Source: Bemisia tabaci
Taxonomy: Eukaryota > Arthropoda > Insecta > Hemiptera > Aleyrodidae
DNA: 64,000 nucleotides
Reading direction: 5' to 3'
Assembly: GCF_918797505.1 (NCBI RefSeq)
Contig: NC_092797.1
Span: 22,519,372 to 22,583,371 of the forward strand
The position numbers and the translations under genes were made by a program. The notes below the pieces were generated by a model that was not told where the DNA came from, searched no databases, and worked only from the letters and a program-made list of their open reading frames with translations. Positions 11,592 to 22,700 of this stretch are shown here, one piece after another. The first letter of the stretch is position 1. Each line of letters starts with the position of its first letter.

Positions 11592-11837
11592 CGTCGTTTT
11601 CTTCACGGGAGAATGTAACTATAGCTCAATGTTGCCAAATTTCGTTTTTACGATGGGTCTCGGACGGAGAATCTTAGATATTTCATGGATCTTTCTCTGA
11701 CTTTATGCAAAAATTAGAAAAATCTTGTTAGTACACAAAATGGAAAGAGCAATTTTTTCTTAAAAAATTGAATTGTTATATGGGGTCAATTTTGTAACCT
11801 TGGAATGCAGTTACGTTTCTTCGTCCGGGAAACGACG
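11592..11837. mobile_element. CGTCG...AGTTACGTTTC inverted-repeat element, copy 1
   Basis: CGTCGTTTTCTTCACGGGAG + AATGTAAC at the left is mirrored by GTTACGTTTCTTCGTCCGGG + AAACGACG at the right. The inner part (TTGCCAAATTTCG... / ...AATTTTGTAACCTTGGAATG) is shared with copies at 15.8, 33.9, 44.4 and 50.5 kb. Confidence 0.65.
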
Positions 11838-12464
11838 AAACGAGTACACGATGTTTGATAGATCTAAACAAGGGTGCAAAGAAAGCTCGATCTCGCAATC
11901 CTAGGATTGCTCCGAACTTGAGACGTATCCTACGGGAAACTGACCTATTTCCACGAAAGTTCAAAACACGATAGACTCTTCTAGCGCCATACAAAGATTA
12001 TGGATCACCCTATGTGAGAAGAATGTAGAATATTCTCGCGCTTGCCAAGCTCTGTGAGTTTTCTTCGGTCATAAATACGATCCGTTCCTGGAATATTACA
12101 GGAGCACATTCTTAGGAAATAACGTGAAAGTGGAAGACTCCATTGCAACGCGTGCAGTTTTATGAAGGTGTGAAACCTCAAACTGAAAGCTGTTAAAAGT
12201 GATGATTTCAAACACACGCTAGACGTTTTAAACGTTGAACATTCAATAGCTAATCGCGCTGTTACGTGATAACGGAGTAGATTCATTATTTTTGATGATA
12301 AGAGTGAATGCATCTGCATAGGTCGTTACTTTTTCTCTCTCATGCAAATTCATTAATTATTGTAAAGTACACTTCCGGCACGTTTTCGCTAACAGCGACG
12401 TTTCACGTGAAATTGCATCGTCCCGTCTTCACGTACGTAAATTGATAGTATAATGACAAAAATA
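11838..12464. other. Non-coding sequence
   Basis: No recognised repeat or gene. A 104-codon minus-strand frame at 12005-12319 lacks recognisable features. Confidence 0.4.
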
Positions 12465-12719
12465 CACTGGAAAAAAGAAAGGGGGAAAAAAAAAAAAAAA
12501 AAAACCCACATTGGATCTAGAGTCCAGACTCTTGAAAACATGGACAAGAAAAAATACTCTTGATTCAATCAGATTTTTGCTTAAATCAAAAGGAAATCTG
12601 CTCAAATTAAGAGGCTTGGTTGTTGATTTAAGCAAAAATCCGATTAAATCAAAAGTATTTTTTCTTGTCGATGTTTTTAAGAGTCTGGACTCTAGATCCA
12701 ATGTGTTTTTTTTCCAATG
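12465..12719 (-). mobile_element. CACTGG snap-back hairpin MITE, copy 3
   Basis: Same hairpin as 1178-1403 but with the loop inverted (AAATTAAGAGGCTTGGTTGT on the plus strand). The left terminus carries an extra A/G-rich insertion with a long A run, expanding it to 255 bp. The right terminus is CCAATG instead of CCAGTG. Confidence 0.85.
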
Positions 12720-13159
12720 TGATCCTTGAAACAAGTTGTATCTTACTGGAACTTTGCAGCGTCAAAAGCCGAGATATATGATTTGGTAGTTTCACCATCG
12801 ACATGCACCTTCCCTAAAATAACGAGAACCCGCATCGAATTCATTCCGACCATGGTTCTGTCCTCTTCCTAAAACCTCCGCCTAGAATGTGCGTTGCATT
12901 AAATACACAAGAAAATGTTTGGTGCCGGTATCAAACGAATTGACGATAATGGATGATTAATTTACGCGGCAGCAAGTATAAACTGCAGTTTGCAGTACAT
13001 CCTGCAATTTTTTCACAGTTAAACGTTGAATCGGTACGGTGGGCCCGATCGATCGCACGGTGCTCTGTATTTTTGGGTATGCAGTTCGACAAATAATCCA
13101 TGAAAAGAAACTTCGCATAAATTTCTGGCAGATTGTTCGAGAAAAGCGCTACCTCAATT
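12720..13159. other. Non-coding sequence
   Basis: No recognised gene or repeat between the hairpin and the next MITE. Confidence 0.4.
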
Positions 13160-13296
13160 GGACTGCATTTTGCGATTTGGAACTATAAATTCTAGCCCGG
13201 TTTAAAAACAACGTATGTGCCATCAGTTTCCCTATGCGCATAAATGCTTTTCCAGAAGAGCCAGGATGTATAGTTCCAAATTGCAAATTGCAGTCC
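13160..13296. mobile_element. GGAC...GTCC short MITE, copy 1
   Basis: A ~137 bp palindrome: GGACTGCATTTTGCGATTTG at the left and CAAATTGCAAATTGCAGTCC at the right, flanked by AATT on both sides (13156-13159 and 13297-13300), consistent with a 4 bp target duplication. The centre (TTTCCCTATGCGCATAAATG) is shared with copies at 18.1, 44.2, 54.5 and 58.1 kb. The small frames over it are palindrome artefacts. Confidence 0.75.
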
Positions 13297-13694
13297 AATT
13301 CATCGTCTTCCGGACGAAGTAACGGAAATCCATTTCAAGGTTGCAAAGTTGAATCAAACAAATTAAATTTTCACAAGAGTATACTTGCGCCACTTTCATT
13401 GAAAATGTGTTGGATTTTTGCACGCGATCGTGAGGAAAATCCGTGAAATTTTCAGATAAAACTTCCCATTAACCTCCTGGTAAAACAGTAATTTGTGCAA
13501 GGAAATTTGGCAACATTGAAATGTAGTTACGTTCCTTTTGTCAGCCATGCGACGAATTATTGCCGAAGATTCCTCGACTTGGAGAATGCTTTTGACGGCC
13601 GCGAAATTAAGATGACTCCAACTTACTCACTCGGCAATTTGGATCTGAATAATACAAACTGGATTGTTCCGAGCTGACGATTCTCGAAGAATTC
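13297..13694. other. Non-coding sequence with a half-copy repeat
   Basis: Around 13490-13570 (AAATTTGGCAACATTGAAATG, TAGTTACGTTCC) resembles one arm of the AGTTACGTTTC element family, but the opposite arm is not evident, so it is probably a truncated copy. No gene. Confidence 0.4.
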
Positions 13695-13855
13695 CAGCGA
13701 GGCGTGCATGCTCGATTATCGACATTTCCCCATTTAAATCTATGCTGAAGAATCGATTATAAAGGTGCTCTTTGCGAACACCCTGTTTATCGATCCTTTT
13801 CCATAGGTTTTAATGGCGGATCAATCGATATATCGCAAAGCACGCCGCGTCACTG
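13695..13855. mobile_element. hAT-like MITE, CAGTGGCGTGGCGTG family, copy 3
   Basis: Left end CAGCGAGGCGTGCATGCTCG, right end the complement of CAGTGACGCGGCGTGCTTTG, with the family's ATCGAT-rich interior and GGTGCTCTTTGCGAACACCC centre. Flanks AAGAATTC and AAAAATCC agree at 6 of 8 positions, suggesting an older insertion. Confidence 0.75.
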
Positions 13856-14317
13856 AAAAATCCTCTTCACTTTCATACGGAAGAGCGGCTCTTTCCCACT
13901 CACAATCAGCCTCCCTCTCCTCTTTCACCCACTTTTCTATCCGGCGGAGATAAAAGAGCTTGTCGAATAATGAAAGAAAAGTGACCCGGGAGTTCTCCAT
14001 AAAAAGCTCGCCAAGTTCCACTTCCGCACTTCGGCAATCAAAAGTTTACTGCGCATTTATTAAACGATAAAATGAAGATAAATTCGGCACTAAGTTAAGA
14101 TTCGACTTGCATTATCCAAATTTTATGTTCTGTGCCACTGCGGTCTGTGCGAATCACGACTGGAGATACGCTTAAGTATCTTGCTAATATAATAACTTCA
14201 AGTTTTATTAACTTACGCTTGTTTCGGAGATGAGCGTTGGCGGGCTCTGACTCTGACGCTGTGAAGCGCGCTTAACTTGATAAAACTCGAAATTTATTTT
14301 GTCGCTTCCCGTGAATT

Positions 14318-14569
14318 GGACCGCGTTCGGCAGAAAGGAACCAAGCCACATCAGCTATTGCCAATTTTACGGGACAATTTAATTTTTTACAAGAAAACGT
14401 TTAAGCGGATTCATTAAAAAATTTTAGGGAATATACTTCGTGCTATTCACAATATTCACTGAAATTTGCACAAGAATTCGTACAACCGTTTTCATGTCAA
14501 AAATTAGTTTCCCCGATTTAATTTGGCAATAGCTGACGTGGTTTGGTTCTTTTCTGTTTAACGCGGTCC
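14318..14569. mobile_element. GGACCGCGTT/AGAAAGGAACC MITE, copy 1
   Basis: A 252 bp element beginning GGACCGCGTTCGGCAGAAAG + GAACCAAGCCACATCAGC and ending with the complement (GCTGACGTGG...CTGTTTAACGCGGTCC). AATT lies on both flanks (14314-14317 and 14570-14573), a candidate 4 bp target duplication. The interior shares AATTTGGCAA and AATCCGC phrases with the 41.7 kb copy. Confidence 0.8.
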
Positions 14570-15757
14570 AATTATTATTTATCACAGACTTTGAGAAAAG
14601 GGCTCTCAGTTCCTGGATAAAAAGTATTCGGATGATCGAGATTTCCTGTTTTAAGTTAGGAGCCGGAATCTGTTTTTGAAATTTAGACACAAAGCCTTTC
14701 AGGTAATGCGTCTTTAAAATGAGAAATAAGACATGCACATTGCACCGTTGTTACATTATCCGATTCGGCAGTAAGTATGTTCATGCAAAATTGCAATTGT
14801 TATTCTACAAAATTCCAGTAATTTTTCAAAAATATATTGTACTTACGTAGGCTGCAAAACTAGCCATTGGTCCTTTAACAAAATTTGTTCAATACTGAGT
14901 TACATGACGGAACTAGACATATCTTCATTTGAAAACTTTGGTAAAATGCAAACCTCTCTTATGGCTGAAACAAGTAGATTTTGTCATGTCGATTTAATTG
15001 CTGAGATTTTCCAACTTCAAAGCTCCCTCAGGAGATAGACTCTGATCACTCGGTTCAGTAAATAACCTCCTACGTGTAATATCGATGAGGTATACAGGAA
15101 TGCAATGATGTGTTGTCGCTACTTAGACATACTCTGACGGTCTATCATTCGCCTCGGCATATCGATCGACTTTCGGTGTCGAACAAGTTCACATTCACGT
15201 GGATTTACAGCGAAGGATGAAGGAGCGCATTTTCATTTTCGGGAACACTACCTGCTCCGCTGAATGCCTTGAGCTCGTAAGCTGCTGTGACCCAGTTCTG
15301 TTGAAAATGAAATATATACCCGCGGTCTTCGCCAAGAATTCTGATTTCTGTGTGTCAATATTGCTTGAGTTTGAAACGAATTCGGCGGCTGAAAAAAGGG
15401 GGTTTCTCGTACCCTGATCCACGCATCTTTTTTTCAAAGTCACTGTAGCCATTTGAGACCCTGACATCGGAAGTGTCACTTTCCCTTCTCATGATTCCAC
15501 TCGTTTTTATCTCATTCATGCATCTCCCCCTTCTTTTATTCCAGTATCAATAAAATAGGAAAATTCTACACATTCCAGTCAGTCAAAGAAGTGAGAATCT
15601 AATTTTTTACCGAAATGAGCAAGAAGAACGCTCAATACGCCGTAACTTGATGTATCTCAAGTGGAAGGGGTGTAGGTGGGAGGGGGGTTGGTCCCCATTT
15701 GCAAATGTCTTTATTTTGGGGGAGTGCTTCTATCTATGATTACGACAAAAAGTTGTT
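14570..15757. other. Non-coding sequence
   Basis: No supported gene or repeat. Opposed frames at 15195-15479 share the same DNA and show no domain. Confidence 0.4.
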
Positions 15758-15989
15758 CGTTCCTCTCACGAAGAAACGTACCGACATGTCACTGTTTCCA
15801 AATGTCTTCTCGCAAATTGTATTTTTACCAAGAGAATTTTGGGCATTTCTAACTAAAAATTTTACCGACTTCTCCTCTGATCGCGAGCAAGAATTAGTAA
15901 ATTTTCGAAAAAAAAAAAAATTGATTAATTTTCTGATCAATTCTGCAACCTTGGAATGGAGTTACATTTCTTCGTCCAGGGAACGGCGA
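15758..15989. mobile_element. AGTTACGTTTC inverted-repeat element, copy 2
   Basis: Ends CGTTCCTCTCACGAAGAAAC + GTAC and GTTACATTTCTTCGTCCAGG + GAACGGCG are inverted counterparts. The interior includes AGAATTTTGGGCATTTCTAA and an A13 tract. The frame at 15699-16073 runs across the whole repeat and is not considered a gene. Confidence 0.6.
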
Positions 15990-16102
15990 ATTGTAAGGCT
16001 CGTACTTTCGACTCAAGGACTCCGATTACCGGACCGATGTTCGGTTTCTTCGACTAAAAATTTCAGTTACTAGGATCAAAAACTTCAGTGTACTATATGA
16101 AC

Positions 16103-16384
16103 CAGGGTGTCCACTAAAGCAGGCTGGTCAAAAATAAGTACTTTTACAGAACTTTTTTAGTACATTCTCAGGAAATTCAGTACCTCCTCCAACAGAAAAA
16201 TTCCGTACTTTTCTATTACCTCCATTTGACACAATTCGAAAATTTTCAAAAATTCGAAATTGCTACAAAAATCACAAAAAATTTAAAAAATTCCAGATCT
16301 TTTTGAGGAGTTTTCCGCACTTTTTCAATATTTCCGGACCGCCCTTAAAAAAACAGTACTATTTCTGGACTTGTAGACACCCTG
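16103..16384. mobile_element. CAGGGTGTC-ended element, AGTACTTTT interior
   Basis: Starts CAGGGTGTCCACTAAAGCAG and ends GTAGACACCCTG. ATGAAC is repeated directly at 16097-16102 and 16385-16390, a candidate 6 bp target duplication. The interior consists of repeated AGTAC/GTACTTTT phrases and is the same subfamily as 62174 onward. Confidence 0.75.
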
Positions 16385-16390
16385 ATGAAC

Positions 16391-17165
16391 CGAACTCGAG
16401 TCCTTGTGGTCAAAGTTCCCTGCACCACAGCACAACCCGATTTCCAGGCGCATTTTTTGCTCGACGCCGGATGAAGTGAGCTCACCGTCGGTGTCCGCCG
16501 CGCGGAGGAAAAACCGGAACGCGAAATGCAGGGCAAACACAGCATCCGAACGTTTAAAATATGAAAGTGGGTGAGTGCTTCCCGGATAACGCTCCCTCGA
16601 GAGGGTCGCGGGGAACCGGAAAACGAAGGGGTAGAAAAGAATCGGGGGTGGGTGGCGGGGGTTCGCAGCGACGGCGCGGCGCGGGAGCGAACGGCGAGCA
16701 AAACCGGGTAATTGAATAAAAGCTATTCGCGATATTTGACAGGAAATATCTGGACATCAGTATAATGGGATTGTCATGATTGGGATAGGAGCTCCTGTCA
16801 CGGGCGGGAAGTCGGGTTCCGACGCGCGACCGGGTATGATCTCCTGATATTGCAGATATTATTACCTCCAGGAGAGAGCGGCGCGGCGCGGCGTGGCGTT
16901 GCGTCGGCCCGGAGCATCCGTAAATGGAATATTCCTCGCTCTTGTGACCTGTTTAGCGTCACTGCCAATGGGCTTTGCTCTTTTTACCCCCCCCCCCCCC
17001 CCCCTAAACAATCCGCCCGATTCCGAGTCTGAACCCAAGTTGCCACTTTGCACCCCGCAGTCCGGTTCATGGAGGCAGAACTGCGAATAATAGTCGTTTT
17101 AATAACAGGTCTGTTGGACACACGCTGTTAGGAATATCGAGGTGAAATCCGAAGTGCACTGGCGA
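16391..17165. other. GC-rich unique stretch with poly(C)
   Basis: CpG-rich sequence (about 16430-17060) with an 18-base C run at 16987-17004. Short opposed frames exist but none carries a recognisable domain. A CpG-rich promoter or exon is possible but not shown. Confidence 0.4.
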
Positions 17166-17668
17166 TGTTGCATGTGTGAGGAATTTGCGATCTGACTGTT
17201 GATTTTTGTATAAAAGTTCGCGAGAATGGTATTAAAAGTTCGTGTCACTGTTTTCTATGAAATCAACTCCCAAGCTCAAAAAAAGCTCTCAAGTTGAGGC
17301 CAAAATGGAGGGGATATCCAACGCTATCCTGAGAGTTCACCTCTACATTAAGACAAACTCTCCATGCAAAGATAGGGAGCAAATACATTGACAGGGCTGC
17401 CACTTTATTTGGGGACTCAAAACTTGAAAACACAGCATCACTGCTAATGTACTTGCTTTGCTCCCTATCTTTGCATGGAGAGTTTGTCTTGATGTAGCGG
17501 TGGAATCTCAGGATAGCGTGGGATATCCCCTCCATTTTGGCCTCAACTTGAGAGCTTTTTTTGAGTTTGGGAGTTGATTTCAGAGAAAACCAGTGGCACC
17601 ATCGTGTTTCTCGCGAACTTTTACATAAGAATCAATAGTCAAATCGCAAATTCCTTACACATACAACA
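17166..17668. mobile_element. Foldback element, AGCTCAAAAAAAGCTCTCAA family, copy 2 (most complete)
   Basis: Both arms are preserved for about 220 bp: TGAGGAATTTGCGATCTGAC, AAGTTCGCGAGAATGG, ATGAAATCAACTCCCAAGCT and TGGAGGGGATATCC at the left all recur as complements at the right out to 17668. The centre contains the GGCTGCCA...GCATCACTGCTAATGTA segment. It serves as the reference for the copies at 5.4 and 59.1 kb. Confidence 0.8.
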
Positions 17669-18139
17669 CCTCCTTTCTCTCCGGAGGGTATGTTGCTCCC
17701 GAAAACTAGCGCGCAATATGAGCAAAAACAGAACGAGCACAGAGCAGAGCCTTCTCTTTTTGCGGTTTAAACGTACTATCAAGCATTTAATACCTCCATA
17801 TTTACAGAAAATGACAAAAGCAGCAACTTAAAATCGGTTGACACCATGTGCAAGAAACCATGGAAGCGGTGACTTTGAGAATATACATACGCGGACTACG
17901 CCGATTTGGCTGTGAGAAGTGAAGTTCTATGTGTCCAGCGTGGTGCGAGAAAAAGTATAATCGAAAGCTAGCCATCAAAGTTTATTTAGTCATTCAATTC
18001 GCAGAAGCAATGGGATTCAGCAAGGAAGGGGATTTATGCATGATGACTAAAAATGTGCTGCTGATTCATAAACTGGTCATTTCAGCCAATTCATATACAC
18101 GAGCTCTTAACACGGGTACATCGAGAACAAAGGATAAAT
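17669..18139. other. Non-coding sequence
   Basis: No supported gene or repeat. An 85-codon frame (17929-18186) runs into the adjacent MITE and is not convincing. Confidence 0.35.
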
Positions 18140-18275
18140 GGATTACATTTTGCAATAAGGAACCACTATCTCTGACTCCTCCATAAAAGCACCTTTCTAC
18201 ATAGGGAAACAAATGGCATATATGTTGTTTCTAAAATGAGCCAAAGATAGTGGTTCCTCATTGCAAAATTAGGTC
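18140..18275. mobile_element. GGAC...GTCC short MITE, copy 2
   Basis: GGATTACATTTTGCAATAAG + GAACCACTATC at the left mirrors GATAGTGGTTCCTCATTGCA + AAATTAGGTCC at the right. The centre ACATAGGGAAAC matches the other copies. No exact target duplication is visible. Confidence 0.7.
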
Positions 18276-19749
18276 CATACAATACATTGTTTCAGCTCTC
18301 TTATTTTGTCGAGTATTTTTCTCCATAAATCCTATAACCAAAACACGATTTTAAAACAATTTTACGCTACAAAAATGTGCCAAAAATATACGCAAGTAGT
18401 CTTGTGTAATAATTCGATTTTAGGAATAATTTAAGCATAGTAAAGCAGTTAAATGGAGATAGCATGTTTTGTCGGCAGGCCCCTCGATAATTGCGTTCAA
18501 ATAATTCGTCATACTTGAGCTTTTAATCCAATAGGGGTTTGGCGATCGCTCTGCAGTTCGATGTAGGATTTTTCCCGCCCCCTTTTCCCCGGGTACTTTC
18601 CAGAGGAGATGTAACTGTCTGCCGGGGGCATTGGTTTTATTCGATTTGTTTTTATAACTTTTTTTCTTCCTTTTTTCAGACCGCTGGTCAACGTTGGAAG
18701 AGTGATGACCCTCAGGTGACCGGGATACGAGCAGCGGCTCAAGTTGTAAAGTGTTTAATTTTCTCTCGACATTTTCCCTTTTTTACCCTTTCGCGCACAT
18801 TTACTACTCACGTATGTCATTTGAACACCCTCTGAAACGTTGATTAAGTGATTTTGCTCCATGAAATGAATACCGGAGTGTTTGCATAATCCGCATTTGA
18901 ATTCACTCCGCAAACAAAACAAAAAAGAGAGAATTTGGATTTCTCTGGTTTCTTGCTGCTCTCATCAAGAGTGGCGGTAGCCACCCCCGGTCGAGGAAAA
19001 TGACGTCCTACTAAAGTCCCGATAACAAACGGGTGGCCGACACTCTTAGTCACAGGCAACTCCCTTAATCTGAAAATTGATTCGATTTAGAATGGAATTC
19101 AGAGCAAACGGCGGCACGGATTCCAACGATCTTGGTGTCTATGGACGCAGCTAAGTTAGCCGGATGGCGTTTAAGGGTTTCATTAAGATCCATTGAGTTT
19201 TCAAAAACTTATAAGCACTTAATGACCCAAAACAAGGAAAATTTTACTTTTTACTTTGCCGGGAAATTTGAATTTCAAGAATCCAGGGTCCTGAGAAAGT
19301 CACTCAAACTCCGCGATAACGGTAAACCTTAGACCCATAAAAGTGGGTACCTAAAGAATCGTCATGTTACCGCGTCCATGGGTTTTTACAGTTTTGTAAC
19401 ATTCCTAGTGATCTTAAAGAGAAATTACGGAAAATACGACTAAACTGCCCGTCATGACCATCTTTAACAACAGATTTCTCGCTTACCCGGCCGCAGATCG
19501 TAATGGAGCCTATATAAAGGGCACTCCGTGAAGATGTGAGGATTTCATTTTGCCACATAAAAAAGCGCTTTATCTCACGGATAATCCAGCATCCGCTTAC
19601 ATCCTTCAAAATTTTAGCTATAATTTTTGAATTTAGAAAAAAACCAGTAACATAATGGTTCAACGCCATTGGTTCATTCTGTTCAGGTTCGTCCGAGTTT
19701 CGGGAACGAAATTCCTGTCGTCGTTATCAACCTCCATCTACCTGTATTT
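18276..19749. other. Non-coding sequence downstream of the retrotransposon
   Basis: No gene supported. A strong intron-acceptor-like string (long T-rich tract then CAG) ends near 18680. The stretch 19690-19749 next to the retrotransposon tail resembles the 5' monomer found on the other side of the element. Confidence 0.4.
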
Positions 19750-19762
19750 ATTTGTGAATAAT
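19750..19762. repeat. Target-site duplication, 3' side of the retrotransposon
   Basis: ATTTGTGAATAAT here is identical to 24105-24117 on the other side of the element and directly abuts the T-rich (antisense poly(A)) tract. The duplication is 11-13 bp, depending on whether AT belongs to the element. Confidence 0.75.
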
Positions 19763-22700
19763 TTTTTTTTTTTTTTTTTATTTTTTTTATTTAATTTTGT
19801 AATTACACATATTGAATTACAACTTATATTACTAGACCTTACGAGTCTTTACAAATTTTCCTTTAAGCCTAATATAATAAAAAAGAAATAAACACCGCTT
19901 TATGGATTAAATTAATGAGAATGAAAATGAAGGATGAACAAATGAGATAGAAGTAAAATCCTGTAAAAAGCGGGAGAAAAACTAACTGATATTAACTATA
20001 ATTATTCCTAGAACTAGATTCTAGAGAATTTTTCTACTAACTATGCTTTCGCCCTGTCAGTCGACTAAGACTGGTAAGGGCCAGAGGCACGAGCCTAACA
20101 CCGACGGAAATGAGCTGTGCTCAACTCATGTGGTTTGCGTCTTTTTAACCTCCGGGTCTCGGAGCCCCAATCCAAAAGCGCTATTGCTTCGGGATTGGGG
20201 TGACCGCCCAGTCTCTCTTCATATCTATTGTACATACGTGAGATGTACATGTCCATCTCTTCGATCCCGAGCTCATCTCTAATATCGATGTTACGCTCGT
20301 ACCACCTGGCCCCTGCCATTTGTCTGAGTATTTTATTTTGAATTGTCTCAATAATTTTGAGATTGGAACTGGCGGCACACGCCCAAATCTGGCAGCCGTA
20401 TACCCAGATTGGCCTTAACATTGATTTATAAAGTAAAACTTTATTTTTTAGCTTTAATTTAGATCGCTTTCCGAGAAGCCATAGCATCTGTCTGTGCTTT
20501 AAGTCAATTTGCTTTTTCTTATTTAGAATATGCTCCTTCCATTTTAACTTACAGTCCATGGTAAGGCCGAGGTAAGGAGCCTTTTGCGCATGGGGAATAG
20601 CAATTTTATTTAGGATCACAGGGACATAAACATATGGTCTTAAGGTAAAGACCACGTTAACTGATTTGGTGGCGTTAAGCGCCGTGCGATCGCGCTCAGT
20701 CCAATCCTGGATGTCGTCCAGGCACTCTTGGATGTTAGTGACTGTCTCCTCATATGTGGGCGCGGAGGACGCAACGGCCGTGTCGTCCGCAAAGATCCCA
20801 ATTTTCCCTTTTTTAGGTTTTGGTACGTCAGCTGTAAAGAGACTAAAGATTAGGGGGGAGAGTACTGAACCTTGAGGTACCCCTGCTCTTATTTTCCTAA
20901 ATTCAGAGTAAGAGTCTTCAAATCGAACCCTAAAAGATCTATCTGCTAAGTAGGACATTATTAATTGCACGTGGTTCCCAGGCAAGAATTTAGAAAGTTT
21001 AAATGCCACTTTAGAATGCCAGACTTTGTCAAATGCCTGGGCGACATCCAAGAAAACTACATTACAAAACTGTTTCTCCTCTAGCGCCTTTTCAATATAA
21101 GAAGAGATCCGGTGTAATTGTTCTATTGTGCTATGTTTAGCCCTGAAACCAAACTGCTCATTAGGAAGTAACTTTTTCTTATTTACAATTGTCAGTAAAC
21201 GTTTAATATATAACTTCTCGAAAAGTTTGCATATCAGGGGAAGTAAGGAGATAGGGCGGTACGAACTAGGGGCTGAAGGAGGTTTTCCGGATTTTAAAAT
21301 AACAATCACCTCAGCCAATTTCCATTGACTAGGGATGTATTTCAATGACAATGCTGCATTAAAGAGTGCTTCTAATTTTTTGATTGCCGCAGGAGGAAGT
21401 TGCTTGAGGATAATTGCTGAGATAAGATCAAAACCTGGACTTTTCTTGATTTTTGTTTTATATTTAATTTCCTTGAAAATTTCGTCATATGTAATTTTGT
21501 TGATTTTTTCTGCAGGGAGAAAATTAATATTACCAACTTCTTCCTCTAGTTCGCATTCCTTCTCTGGAGATTCGCAGGGGTTAGGTTGAAATACTTTTTC
21601 AAGGTGATCGGCAATAGTATGGGCTTTTTCCTGGCTATTATTTGCCCATTCACCGTCCGGTTTTCTAATTGGGAAGCTAGCTAGGAAAGGACGTTTTAGG
21701 GATTTTGTCGCTTTCCAAAGGGTGTAATTATTAGCTTCGCTTGGGCTGAGATTAGCTACAAATTTTTCAAATTTTTCATTACGAAATTCATTAATACGTT
21801 TCTCCACTGCCTTGTTTAGTCTATTGTAGAGATTTTTATCAGATTCATGGTGAGTAATCCTTCTCCTCCTTCCCGCTTTGTTTTTACGGTCAATAAGGCT
21901 GAGTATTTCCTTTGGAAGAGTGCATTTATGATGAAAATTATTAAAAGTTCTAGCAACCGGCGTGCTTGCTTTTGCAGCCTCTTGGATGCTCGAAATTAAT
22001 GACTCTGCCTCCTTATCAAGTGTGGAGCAGTCGTTTATTGAAGTTGAGTTATTAATACGGGAAGTTAATAATTCTCGAAATTTTTTCCAGTCTGTTTGAG
22101 TAGAAATTAGACAGGGTGGGCGTTTAACTAATACTGGAGTAGCAAATATAGATAAGAAAACCGGCACATGATCTTTTTTTCCCTCTAACACATTGCAAGA
22201 AGTTTTGTTATTGAGATTGAGATTATTGAAGATGAAAAAATCAATTACGTCTGGCTCTTTCAATGGATTACCTGGATAGAAGGTGGGTTTACCCGGAGAG
22301 ATAAAATCACCTCCGATAAGATTGACTGCAGTTTCAAGATTATCACCTTTCGGGTTAGTTAATCTCGAACCCCATCTGACGTTTTTACAGTTGAAGTCCC
22401 CCCCGATAAGAAAGCGAGGACCCAATTTATCAAGTAGACCAGAATAGTCGTCAACTGAGCATCGATGACGTGGTGGAGCGTATAACGCGCTGACATTAAA
22501 TGGCCCTAGCGATGACTCAATTTGAATAATCACCGCTTGGAAACGTTCTTCTTCTACAATTTCGAGAACAGAGTGTTTAATGTTTTCCCTGATAGCAATA
22601 GAGGCTCCCCCCCTAGCGTTATTAGAAGGATGTCGTGAATTATAAAATCTATATCCTTTCAAGTATCCTCTCGATTCCCTAGCAAAATGGGTTTCAGAGA

